Shown here: positions 36,658 to 44,746 of the stretch, one piece after another
How the letters are laid out: each line of letters opens with the position of its first letter
Numbering within the stretch: position 1 is the first letter of the stretch
Assembly: GCF_041200175.1 (NCBI RefSeq)
Contig: NZ_CP165727.1
Coordinates: forward strand, 1,550,001 to 1,614,000
Source: Streptomyces sp. R33
Lineage (GTDB): Bacteria > Actinomycetota > Actinomycetes > Streptomycetales > Streptomycetaceae
Direction: 5' to 3'
DNA: 64,000 nucleotides
Position numbers and translations under genes: made by a program
Notes under the pieces: model-generated
Seen by the model: only the letters and a program-made list of their open reading frames with translations
Told to the model about the DNA's origin: nothing
The model's database searches: none

Positions 36658-37512
36658 TTAGCCGGGCAGCCCTCGAACGAACCCGGCGACCAGCGTCGCC
36701 ACCGCTTCTGGAGTCTCCATGTTCATGAGATGGGTGGCATCGATCCGGTTGACGATGATCGTCGGCCGGGTGCGGGTGAGCGTGGCCAGCTCCTCGGATA
36801 CCCCTTGTGCGAACCGGGCGCTGAATTCGCCGAACCACTCCATGCCAGGCGCAGGCGGTAGCTGTCGGCCGGCCTGGACCAGCAGCAGGGGGAAGTCGAC
36901 CCCGTCCAGCCATGGGGTGACACCGAGCGCGAAGATCCTGTGGAGTTCGTCGAAGATCTCCAGCGCCTCCGCCCGTTCCGGCAGCGTCTGCCACGTGCCG
37001 TCGGGCAACGGGCGTGCGGCCGCGCGTGCGGCGGCCGCCGCACGGTCGGCGGGAATCCCGAACCGGGCGGAGTTGATGACCTTCTCGTCGATGTACTCGG
37101 GTGGCGCGATGGTCCCGGCCGACGCCAGCAGCCCCTCACTCACCCGGTCGGCGCCGGGGTACTCGCGTCCCCACCAGAAGCCGTCGAGATTCACGGCGGC
37201 ACGGGCACGGCCCGGGTTCGCTCGGGCGTACTCGACCGCGACCACTCCGCCGAGGGAATGGCCCACCACAACAGCCTCCGGCACGCCATGCGCGTCGAGT
37301 GCGTGCGCGATGTGCCGCACCACGGCGGGGATGGTCCAGGGGGAGATACCGGGAGAGTGGCCGTGCCCGGGAAGGTCGACGGCGAGGACACGGTGCCCGG
37401 CGTTGAGGAGGACAGCCGAGGCGTCCCAGTCGGCGAACGACCGTCCGTAACCGTGCAGTAGAACCAGTTGAGGGCCATCGCCCCCATAGTCATGAACTTG
37501 TAGGAGTGTCAT
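36658..37512 (-). CDS. alpha/beta hydrolase
   Basis: A 284-residue protein. LVLLHGYGRSFADWD is the oxyanion loop, AVVVGHSLGGVVAVEYA the nucleophile elbow (GHSLGG), and a conserved His occurs in NRIDATHLMNMETPE. The acid residue lies in the stretch with PLLLVQAGRQ, as in the epoxide-hydrolase/lipase-like branch. The start is ATG 37512. It is a single-gene unit; the substrate is unknown. Confidence 0.9.
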   Translation of the reverse strand: MTLLQVHDYGGDGPQLVLLHGYGRSFADWDASAVLLNAGHRVLAVDLPGHGHSPGISPWTIPAVVRHIAHALDAHGVPEAVVVGHSLGGVVAVEYARANPGRARAAVNLDGFWWGREYPGADRVSEGLLASAGTIAPPEYIDEKVINSARFGIPADRAAAAARAAARPLPDGTWQTLPERAEALEIFDELHRIFALGVTPWLDGVDFPLLLVQAGRQLPPAPGMEWFGEFSARFAQGVSEELATLTRTRPTIIVNRIDATHLMNMETPEAVATLVAGFVRGLPG

Positions 37513-37954
37513 TGGGCTTCACTGTAGGGGGCACACAGTATTTCGAACACCGGATTAAAGATCTCCGTCGAACGCGACGTGCGCACTTGCGGTGCAACTT
37601 GAACAAGGGCGTGCGGATGTTGGCAGAAGGTGATCGGCGATGCCGGGACCGGTACCGAAGAGAAGTGACGAGAGGCGGCGTCACAAGAAGTCGGACAGCC
37701 CGGAGTCGGCCAAGGCGCCCACTGCTCGCTCCCCGACGTTCCCCAGGGCGGATGCCGCATGCATCCGGTCGCCAGGCGGGTAGCTCACGAGGAGAGCATC
37801 CGACTGAAGATTCGGACGGTCCCCGGTTCGACCTCTGGTCAGTTTGGCCCATCACGCACCCGTAGAGCAGTACTCCGGGAGGCGAGCCATGTAATTCTCC
37901 AGCCACAGTTCGGTGTTTTGCCTTGTCAGCGGCCTGGCGGTGGGCAGTCCGGGT
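37513..37954. other. intergenic region, possible mobile-element scar
   Basis: No convincing gene. Its right end contains the 41-bp repeat (37907-37947) that recurs at 41301-41341, next to an IS701-type remnant. Confidence 0.5.
37907..37947. repeat. 41-bp dispersed repeat, copy 1
   Basis: Matches 41301-41341 in 34 of 41 positions, same orientation, beginning agttcggtgttttgccttgt. It lies just beyond the stop codon of the TetR gene. The two copies bracket the TetR/YdcZ/MBL/DsbA genes. Confidence 0.65.
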
Positions 37955-38602
37955 TCAGGGTCGGCCGGGGTCCAGAAGGCGCCGGGCGAACACGCAGAGG
38001 GCCTGGGCGATGCGCTCGTGGGGGATGCCCAGGTTGTTGCGCTGATGGTGGTAGAGCTGCGGGGCCAGGGGGCCGAGGGCGAGGTCGGCGAGGGCGTCGG
38101 GGTCCGGGGCGCCGCCGGCGACGAGCAGGGTGCGTACGTGGAGGCGCCAGAAGGCGTAGGCGCCGGTGGCGTAGCGAGCGGGCCCGGTCTCCGCGCCCAA
38201 TGCGAGGGGCAGATGCCGCTGGAGAAGGTCCAGGTAGGCGATGTAGAACGCGGCCAGGCGCTCGGCGGGGGGTGCCTCCGGCCCCAGCGGCGGCGGGCCG
38301 TAGATCATCTGGCCCTGTAGCCGACGTTCGTGCTCGTCCAGGAGGGCGGTGGCGACGGAGGGCGGGTCGGGGAACGAGCGGTAGAGGGTCGCGCGGCCGA
38401 CGCCTGCGGCCTTCGCGATCTGCTCCATCGTCACGGTGCTCGGATCGTGCGCGGTGAAGAGCAGTTCGGCGGCGGAGAGGATCTGCGCGCGATTGCGCAC
38501 CGCGTCGGCGCGCTGCCGGGGTGCGGTGGCGCCTCGGGGCACCGCTTGGAGATCACCACGCAGGACCGGGGGCGGGGCGGGACGCTCGTCGCCGTTACTC
38601 AT
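37955..38602 (-). CDS. TetR-family transcriptional regulator
   Basis: 215 residues from ATG 38602. The N-terminal HTH lies in RAQILSAAELLFTAH...TMEQIAKAAGVGRATLYRSFPD (about 40-80). The C-terminal ligand domain (LAAFYIAYLDLLQRHLPLAL) is typical. It is divergent from the YdcZ-type transporter, with repeated TCCGTTTGA elements between them, so it probably represses the transporter. Confidence 0.9.
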   Translation of the reverse strand: MSNGDERPAPPPVLRGDLQAVPRGATAPRQRADAVRNRAQILSAAELLFTAHDPSTVTMEQIAKAAGVGRATLYRSFPDPPSVATALLDEHERRLQGQMIYGPPPLGPEAPPAERLAAFYIAYLDLLQRHLPLALGAETGPARYATGAYAFWRLHVRTLLVAGGAPDPDALADLALGPLAPQLYHHQRNNLGIPHERIAQALCVFARRLLDPGRP

Positions 38603-38633
38603 GCGGGCCACCCTACTTCCCGAAACTCTAAGT

Positions 38634-38694
38634 GGACAGCTTGTCCGTTTGACATCCCGAGGTCTATGTTAAGTGAGACGTCCGTCCGTTTGAT
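38634..38694. promoter_or_regulatory. TetR operator region
   Basis: GGACA-GCT-TGTCC (38634-38646) is a small dyad, and GTCCGTTTGA occurs twice, at 38643-38652 and 38684-38693, 41 bp apart (about four helix turns). The region separates the divergent TetR and transporter genes. Confidence 0.55.
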
Positions 38695-38709
38695 GTGTGG
38701 GGGAACAAG

Positions 38710-39648
38710 ATGAACGCTGCGCTGCTCGCGGCAGCCCTGCTGGTCGGCTGCCTTCTGGCCGTCCAGGCGTCGGTCAACCTGCAACTGAACAAGGCCGTGG
38801 GAACCCCTTACGGCGCCTCCACGGTCCAACTGGGCGTGGCCACCGGACTCCTGGTGGTCCTGGCGGCGATGACCGGCTCATTCGGCGCACTCGGGAAGAT
38901 CCCCGACGTCGAGTGGTGGCATCTGCTGGGGGGCCTGGCCAGTCCCCTCTACATCACCGGTGGCATCCTGCTCTTCCCCCGGCTGGGAGCCCTGGCCTCG
39001 GTCGGGCTGTTCGTCACGGGGCAGATGTTCTCCTCACTGGTCCTCGACCTGGGCGGCCTCTTCGGGCTGGAGAAGAAGGGCCTGAGCCCGGGCATCGCGC
39101 TCGGTGCCTTCGCGGTCCTCGCCGGCATCATCGTGATCATCCGGGGACAGCAGGCGACCGCCCCGCCCGGAGCCCCGGCGATGTCGGGCCCGGGCCGGAT
39201 CGGATGGATCGCCCTCGGCGTCATCGCCGGCGGTGTGCTCCCGGTTCAGGGCGCGGTCAACGCCGAGCTCCGGCACGGTCTGGGCGCCCCGATCACAGTG
39301 GCGGCCTTCAGTTTCACGGTGGCCACGCTCACCATCGCCGTCGTACTGCTGGTGCTGCGCCTGACGGGCAAGACCCCCGAGCCGCAGCTGGCCCCGCTGA
39401 AGGCGATGCCCTGGTGGGGCTGGCTCGGCGGAGCCTGCGCCGCGGGCTACGTCACCGGCACGTTTCTCCTGATCCCCGAGATCGGCGCTGCGGTGACCGT
39501 CGGGCTGACTGTGACCGGCCAGCAGCTGACCTCCGCCCTGATCGACCACCGGGGCATGTTCCGGCTGCCGACCCGCCTGCTGAGCGTGCCGCGTCTGACG
39601 GGACTCGGCCTGCTGCTCGCCGGATCGCTGGCCATCCAACTCGTCTGA
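38710..39648 (+). CDS. DMT-superfamily transporter, fused double YdcZ (DUF606)
   Basis: A 312-residue membrane protein of two similar halves. Each begins with a helix then a 'Q..vN..L......p......F..G' pattern (VQASVNLQLNKAVGTPYGAS in the first, VQGAVNAELRHGLGAPITVA in the second), and each has GxxxxVGLxVTGQ. YdcZ/DUF606 proteins usually have one such unit of about 150 residues, so this is a tandem fusion with about ten helices. ATG 38710 follows GGGGGAA. It is likely controlled by the divergent TetR protein. Confidence 0.9.
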   Translation: MNAALLAAALLVGCLLAVQASVNLQLNKAVGTPYGASTVQLGVATGLLVVLAAMTGSFGALGKIPDVEWWHLLGGLASPLYITGGILLFPRLGALASVGLFVTGQMFSSLVLDLGGLFGLEKKGLSPGIALGAFAVLAGIIVIIRGQQATAPPGAPAMSGPGRIGWIALGVIAGGVLPVQGAVNAELRHGLGAPITVAAFSFTVATLTIAVVLLVLRLTGKTPEPQLAPLKAMPWWGWLGGACAAGYVTGTFLLIPEIGAAVTVGLTVTGQQLTSALIDHRGMFRLPTRLLSVPRLTGLGLLLAGSLAIQLV

Positions 39649-39688
39649 GCTCGCGCTCTTACGACCCTGAGAGAGAAGGCTGTTCCTC

Positions 39689-40546
39689 GTGGAGACCTAC
39701 GCCGTAGGGTCCGAACTGCACGTCCTGCCCTCTGAACTGCCGATACCAGGCTTGGGCCGGCAACCGGTCAACGCCTACCTGCTGCGCGGTGAGCAGCCGA
39801 TGCTGGTGGACACGGGCATGCCCGTGGACCGGGACGCGTTCGAGGAGGCCCTGTGGTCCCTGGTGGACCCCGTGGATCTGCGGTGGATCGCCCTCACCCA
39901 TGACGACCGGGACCACACCGGGAGCCTGGTGCGCACGCTTGCCCGCGCTCCCGGCGCCAAGGTCGTCACCAACGGGATATCGCTCACTCGGCTGTCCGAG
40001 GAATTCGACATCCCGCGCGAGCGGGTGGTGACGGTGAACCCCGGGAGCCGGATGTCGATCGGTGACCGGACTCTCAGCTTCCACCGGCCGCCCACGTTCG
40101 ACTCGCCGGGCACGCTCGCGATCTTCGACCACGAGGCCGGCACGCTCTTCAGCTCGGACAGTTTCGGCACCGTCATACCTGAAACCGTGCAGCACTTCGG
40201 TGATGCCGACGAAAAGGAATTCTTCGAAGGCTTCGACGTCCTGAACCGGGCGATCGCCCCATGGACGGCCCTCGTCGACGCGGAGAAGTTCCTCCGCACC
40301 GTCCAGGCGGTGTCCTTCCTCTCCCCGTCCCGGCTGCTGTCCGCCCACGGGCCGACGGTGGAGGGCCGGATGGTCGCCTTCCTGATGGAGGCCATGGCCC
40401 GCATCCCGTTCTGCCGGCGTGGCTTCCGGGCGCCGACGTCGACCTCGAAGCCGCCTTGGACGCGCACGGCGCCCGAGCCGCCCCCTGACTGTCCGGGCCC
40501 TCGGCTCTCAGCCACCGTTCAGCTCTCGAACCTCAGCAACTGCTGA
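39689..40546 (+). CDS. metallo-beta-lactamase-fold protein
   Basis: 285 residues from GTG 39689. VNAYLLRGEQPMLVDTGMPV and IALTHDDRDHTGSL form the MBL core. The usual HxHxDH appears as HDDRDH, where Asp replaces the second His, as in flavodiiron (ODP) proteins. GTLFSSDSFGTVIP provides a metal ligand, and SAHGP near 230 another. The last 45 residues are out of the expected frame: another frame reads PAWLPGADVDLEAALDAHGA to a stop, as homologues do, so a frameshift near 40410 has replaced the C-terminus. Confidence 0.82.
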   Translation: METYAVGSELHVLPSELPIPGLGRQPVNAYLLRGEQPMLVDTGMPVDRDAFEEALWSLVDPVDLRWIALTHDDRDHTGSLVRTLARAPGAKVVTNGISLTRLSEEFDIPRERVVTVNPGSRMSIGDRTLSFHRPPTFDSPGTLAIFDHEAGTLFSSDSFGTVIPETVQHFGDADEKEFFEGFDVLNRAIAPWTALVDAEKFLRTVQAVSFLSPSRLLSAHGPTVEGRMVAFLMEAMARIPFCRRGFRAPTSTSKPPWTRTAPEPPPDCPGPRLSATVQLSNLSNC

Positions 40547-40595
40547 GCCCTGAACCACCACTCCACCACTTCCTCGACACCCCTCGGAGCCACCG

Positions 40596-41288
40596 TTGAC
40601 CACCGCACCCCTGACACCGCCGCCGGGCATCATCACCGTCTTCTCGGACATCTGGTGTTCGTTCGCGCACATCGCCATCCACCGTCTGCACGCCACGCGC
40701 AAGCGGCTCGGACTCGAAACCCAAGTCAGCTTCGACCTGCGGGCCTTCCCCCTTGAGCTCCTCAACGACGCGCCCAGCCCCCGCCCCGGAACCGACAGCG
40801 AGGTGGGCCGGATGGCCAGTCTGGAGCCGGCGGCCGGCTGGCAGCTCTGGCAGGCCAAGGACTGGCTCTACCCCTCCACCATGCTGCCCGCGCTGGAGGC
40901 GATCCAGGCCGCCAAGGAGCAGTCCCTCGCGGCGTCCGAACAGCTCGACCTCGGCCTGCGGAAGGCATTCTGGGCCGAGTCGCGGTCCGTCAGCCACCGC
41001 AAGGTCATCCTGGACGTGGCCGCGCAGACCGGCGTCGTCGACGTGACGGCGCTGGCGGAGGCCCTGGACGACGGCCGTGCCCGCAGCACCCTCTCCGGCC
41101 AGACCGCTGTCGCCCGTACCGAGGCGGTCAGGTGCAGCCCGCACCTGTTCCTGCCCGACGGCAGCGACTGTGCCAACCCCGGGATCGACGTGCGCTGGGA
41201 AGGCTCCTACGGCGTCGGCTTCCCGGTGATCGAATCCGACGACCCGACGATCTACGAGGACCTTCTCCTGGCGACTGCCACAGGCTGA
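40596..41288 (+). CDS. DsbA-family oxidoreductase-like protein
   Basis: 230 residues from TTG 40596 (CGGAG upstream). ITVFSDIWCSFAHIAIHRLH is the thioredoxin-fold entry with WCSFA where CxxC would be, so one Cys remains. A helical insertion follows (WLYPSTMLPALEAIQAAKEQ), then GSYGVGFPVIESDDPTIYED with the cis-Pro. This matches the DsbA/FrnE-like branch. It follows the MBL gene by 49 bases. Confidence 0.85.
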   Translation: MTTAPLTPPPGIITVFSDIWCSFAHIAIHRLHATRKRLGLETQVSFDLRAFPLELLNDAPSPRPGTDSEVGRMASLEPAAGWQLWQAKDWLYPSTMLPALEAIQAAKEQSLAASEQLDLGLRKAFWAESRSVSHRKVILDVAAQTGVVDVTALAEALDDGRARSTLSGQTAVARTEAVRCSPHLFLPDGSDCANPGIDVRWEGSYGVGFPVIESDDPTIYEDLLLATATG

Positions 41289-41300
41289 CACTGCGGCCGG

Positions 41301-41341
41301 AGTTCAGTGTCTTGCCTGGTCAACGGTCTGGAGGTGGGGAG
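41301..41341. repeat. 41-bp dispersed repeat, copy 2
   Basis: The partner of 37907-37947 (34/41 identical). It lies 12 bases after the DsbA-like stop and just before the IS701-type transposase remnant, so it may derive from the edge of that element. Confidence 0.65.
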
Positions 41342-41439
41342 CGTAGTGAGTGTGCGGCGGTCGCGGGATGGTCATGCCGGGGTCGTCCCGCGAACGTGTG
41401 GCCGCGACGCATGTAAAGACAGTGTCGTGAGCATCCGTC

Positions 41440-41733
41440 GTCGTGATCTACGACATGCCGACGAACGCCTGGGAACAAGAACTCAAAGAACTCTTTCTGC
41501 GGACCGGAGCCCGTTTCGCCAGAGTGGAGGCCAGGCGTCGGATACGGGACTTTGTGAAGAAGAGCATCACCTCTGCCGGGGTCCAGCGCCAGTACTCCGG
41601 CACTGCCGGGCGAACCGAGAACTGTCAGATCGGCGTCCTCGCCGCCTGCGCCACCGCGCGCGGCCACGCTCTGGTCGACCGCGAGCTCTACCTGCCCAAG
41701 CCCTGGACCGAAGACCGTGAGCGCCGCCGTGCC
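41440..41733 (+). mobile_element. IS701-type transposase remnant
   Basis: The frame starting at ATG 41443 contains [20 protein letters not shown] and [20 protein letters not shown], the signature block of IS701-family (DDE) transposases. The N-terminal and most C-terminal parts are missing. About 20 codons after PKPWTEDR the frame continues into a different protein tail. Confidence 0.85.
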
Positions 41734-41874
41734 GCCGGATCCCCGAGGGCCGATCCCGCCGATGTCGCCGCGCAGGCCCTGTAGGCCATCGAGACGGGCC
41801 TGCCCGAGATCCTCGCCGATGAGACCAGCCGGTACGCCAGGCAGAGCCTGGCCGCTTCGCCGAATGCGGCGTGA
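41734..41874 (+). pseudogene. C-terminal tail of a short-chain dehydrogenase
   Basis: In the same frame as the transposase remnant, [10 protein letters not shown], then TAG at 41782-41784, then AIETGLPEILADETSRYARQ and a TGA at 41872-41874. The pattern 'DP.dVA..AL.aiE.G.pEvLaDe.Sr' is the end of many SDR proteins, so the TAG replaces one internal codon. A deletion has fused the two fragments. Confidence 0.65.
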
Positions 41875-41930
41875 GGCACGCCCCGCCGCACCACCACTTG
41901 CCCCTACCGACCCTTGAGTAAGGACATCTG

Positions 41931-42986
41931 ATGCGTTACACGACCTTCGGACACCGGACCGGACTGCGCGTGTCCGAGTACGCGCTCGGCACGGCGAACT
42001 TCGGGACCCGCTGGGGCGCCGGCGCCGAGCCGGACGAGGCACGCCGCATATTCGACCGATTCGCCGAAGCGGGCGGCACATTCCTCGACACCGCGGACAC
42101 CTACCAGTTCGGCGAGTCGGAAGAGCTGACAGGGAAGTTCATCTCCGCCGACCGGGACCACTTCGTCCTGGCCACCAAGTTCACCCTCGGCGCCGCGCCG
42201 CAGCCGAGTGTCTCCAAGACGGGCAACAGCCGCAAGAACATGGTCGCGTCGGTGCAGGCCAGCCTGAAACGCCTGGGTACCGACTACATCGACCTGCTCT
42301 GGGTGCACTTCCCCGACGAGCTCACGCCCATGGACGAGATTCTGCGTGGGCTCGACGACCTGGTGCGGTCCGGCGAGATCCACCATGCCGCCCTGTCCAA
42401 CTTCCCCGCCTGGCGTGCCTCCCGGGCGGTGACCCTCGCGGACCTGAAGCACTGGGCACCAATTGTGGGAATCCAGAACGAGTACAGCCTCGTCGAGCGG
42501 ACCGCCGACCGCGAGCTGCTGCCGATGGCCGAGAGCCTCGGACTCGGCGCCGCCCTGTGGTCCCCGCTCGGCGGCGGACTGCTCACCGGAAAGTACCGCC
42601 GCAGCGCCAAGGGGCGCCTCACCGACCTGGGGGCGGTCATCCACACGGAGAGCACCGACCAGAAGACCGCCGTCGTAGATGCCGTCCTGGCCATCGCCGA
42701 GGAGATCGGCGTAACGCCGGCCCAGGTGTCGGTGGCCTGGGTGCGGGAGCGTGCCGCCCGGGCCGCGACCTCGCTCATCCCGGTCATCGGGCCGCGCAAC
42801 CTCACCCAGCTCGATCACTACCTGGGCGCTCTGGACATCCAGCTGACCCCCGAGCAGTTCGCCCGCCTGTCGGAAGTCAGCGCGGTGCCCCTCGGAGTTC
42901 CCCACGAGGTGATCGCCGGATCCCTGGGCAGCATCCAGGGAGGCAACACCAGCTGCGTCATCGCCCCTGTCACACCGGTGGGCTGA
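41931..42986 (+). CDS. aldo/keto reductase
   Basis: A 351-residue protein. The tetrad is visible: Asp in FLDTADTY, Tyr in TADTYQFGESEE, Lys in LATKFTLG, and His in LLWVHFPDE. Further conserved segments are NMVASVQASLKRLGTDYIDL, WSPLGGGLLTGKYR and LIPVIGPRN for NADPH binding. The start is ATG 41931. It is a complete single gene in a region otherwise full of fragments. Confidence 0.92.
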   Translation: MRYTTFGHRTGLRVSEYALGTANFGTRWGAGAEPDEARRIFDRFAEAGGTFLDTADTYQFGESEELTGKFISADRDHFVLATKFTLGAAPQPSVSKTGNSRKNMVASVQASLKRLGTDYIDLLWVHFPDELTPMDEILRGLDDLVRSGEIHHAALSNFPAWRASRAVTLADLKHWAPIVGIQNEYSLVERTADRELLPMAESLGLGAALWSPLGGGLLTGKYRRSAKGRLTDLGAVIHTESTDQKTAVVDAVLAIAEEIGVTPAQVSVAWVRERAARAATSLIPVIGPRNLTQLDHYLGALDIQLTPEQFARLSEVSAVPLGVPHEVIAGSLGSIQGGNTSCVIAPVTPVG

Positions 42987-43210
42987 CGCCCCTCGCATCG
43001 GCGAGGGGCTCCCTTCGGGCCCTGACCCGGCGCTCGCCTGGCACCCGGCCCCGTGCCACAGAACGTCATCGCCGGGAAGCGGTTCGGCGGGGGTGAGCCA
43101 ACGGGCGGCGGCCACCTCCGCCCGTTCCGGGACCCCTCCTCCACACGGATTGGCGCTCCGTCCCAGGCAGCCAACCCCAAATGACGTCACGCCAGAAACC
43201 GTGTCAGTCG

Positions 43211-43285
43211 TGCGTCAAACGTGCGTCACGTGCGTCGAACATGCGTCAAGATATCGCCTGTAACGCACGTGGTGCACATAACGCA
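43211..43285. repeat. TGCGTC repeat array, possible regulator sites
   Basis: TGCGTC occurs at 43211, 43222, 43231 and 43242 (spacings 11, 9, 11), so all copies lie on roughly the same helix face. Two inverted copies with the core ACGCA follow at 43263 and 43281. The pattern looks like a cooperative protein-binding array. No intact gene starts right beside it. Confidence 0.5.
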
Positions 43286-43304
43286 CACTCGTCGAACTCA
43301 CCGG

Positions 43305-43378
43305 TCAGCGACCCTTTTCGGCGGGCTCCAGGATCGCCACGCACTCCACGTGGTGGGTCATCGCCACCAGGTTGAAGC
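43305..43378 (-). pseudogene. possible C-terminal tail of a TrmA/RlmD-type RNA m5U methyltransferase
   Basis: The minus strand reads FNLVAMTHHVECVAILEPAE and a stop at 43305-43307. MTHHVECVA-type sequence closes many RNA m5U methyltransferases. Only this tail is present, so the call is tentative. Confidence 0.35.
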
Positions 43379-43484
43379 CGCACCCTCACTACTCCATGCT
43401 TACGCTGTGCAAGACAGTGCCCGCCCACAGCAGCCGACTGCATCAGTGGACCTGCACCCGACACGCCGCGAGGGCCCCGTGAGA

Positions 43485-44191
43485 TCAGCTCGTTGGCATG
43501 CGAGGAGCCGAAGGCGTGGGACGGCCAATCGGCAAGACGCCAATCACGATCAGGCGGGGTACTTCGGTGGCGCTTCGAGCGAAGCTGGTGATCCATACCC
43601 GGTCATCGAAGTCGGAGTATCCGCCTCGATGGTTGCTGTGGTCGCCGACCAGGAGCATGCCGAACGGTGGCCCGGTGGCAGTGTAGTTGGCAGCCTGAGC
43701 GAGGTAGTCCCGCTGCACGAGCTCTGGGGGCGCCTTGGTCTTGCGGCGTTTAACCTCGATCACGAACCGCCGCCCAGGCTACGGCGTGTAGGTGACGTCG
43801 GTGCGCCCGGAGGCCACGTCGACGACTTCCCGCTGGACAGTGCCCGGGGTGAGTACCCCGCTGAGGTGCTGGTGGATATCGTCCTGGACAGCCTTCTCCG
43901 GCCATGCTCCGGGCGAACCGTCGTTCTTGTCGGGCGCAGGCCCCAGATAGGCGGTCCGGTCGCCGTACAGGTCGGCCTGTCCGTCGAACCGGTCGTGCAG
44001 GAAGCGCAGGAAGTGTTCGAGCAGCACGGTGTAGTGAGTGCTGTCCGGCGCTTGCCACGCCGGGCTGCGCTTGAGGACTGCGAGCAGAGACTCCAACTTG
44101 TCGTCGACCCGAGCGTTACCGGTGGGTGTGTAGCCGCGGCCGGCCTGTTGGTTCAGGCTTTCGATGCGGTCCAGCAGGGCGGGGTCAAGCC
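43485..44191 (-). pseudogene. PD-(D/E)xK-type nuclease fragment with in-frame TAG
   Basis: One minus-strand frame reads LDPALLDRIESLNQQAGRGY...YTVLLEHFLRFLHDRF...KAVQDDIHQHLSGVL...ASGRTDVTYTP, then TAG at 43779-43781, then PGRRFVIEVKRRKTKAPPEL and about 75 further residues. GRTDVTYT...FVIEVKR is the D...ExK nuclease core, so the stop falls between the two catalytic strands. The N-terminus is missing; the frame is joined to the truncated hydrolase at about 44192. Confidence 0.75.
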
Positions 44192-44746
44192 GTGTCCGCC
44201 CAGATTGGCGTGCAGCGTCTTCTCCGTGGTGCCGAAGGCGTCGAACAGGTCCAGGGCCCGTTGCCGGGAATTCCTTTCGTCGTCCCACTGCAGCAGGAAC
44301 AGCAGGGGAACGGTGACCTGCCGGGCCTCCTCGCGCTGGGCACGGGGCACGTAACCCCCGGCGAAGAAGCCGGCGGCCGCGATGCGCGGCTCGGCCACCG
44401 CAAGGCGGATGCCGACGGCGGTCCACCCTGACTACCCGACCGGGCCGCCGATCCCGGGCAGCGCAAGGTGGGCGTCCAGGGTGGTCCGCCATTCCGGGAC
44501 CGCCTTTTCGACCAGCGGGCCGATGAAGGACTCGAAGATCTCCTCGCCCGGCTCGCTGGCCTGCATCGCCCGGCGGAGGTCGGCGCGGGCCTGCTCGTCG
44601 GCGGCGGAACGGGGCGGGTCACCGCACCCGGAGGCGTCGATGCTGGCCACCACGTAGCCGGACGCCGCAGAGTGCCGGGCTTGGGCCACCAGCCGGGCCG
44701 CCCCCTTGAGCTTGCTCCGCTTTGACGGACACCATTGGTGTGGTGG

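Larger units (their letters stand above)
42987..43484. other. spacer with repeats and a gene remnant
   Basis: No complete gene. It holds the TGCGTC repeat array (43211-43285) and a minus-strand tail resembling an RNA methyltransferase (43305-43378). Confidence 0.5.

Noticed and set aside
43211..43285. CRISPR array
   Set aside because: The repeats are only 6 bp with 3-5 bp between them, far too short for CRISPR repeats and spacers.
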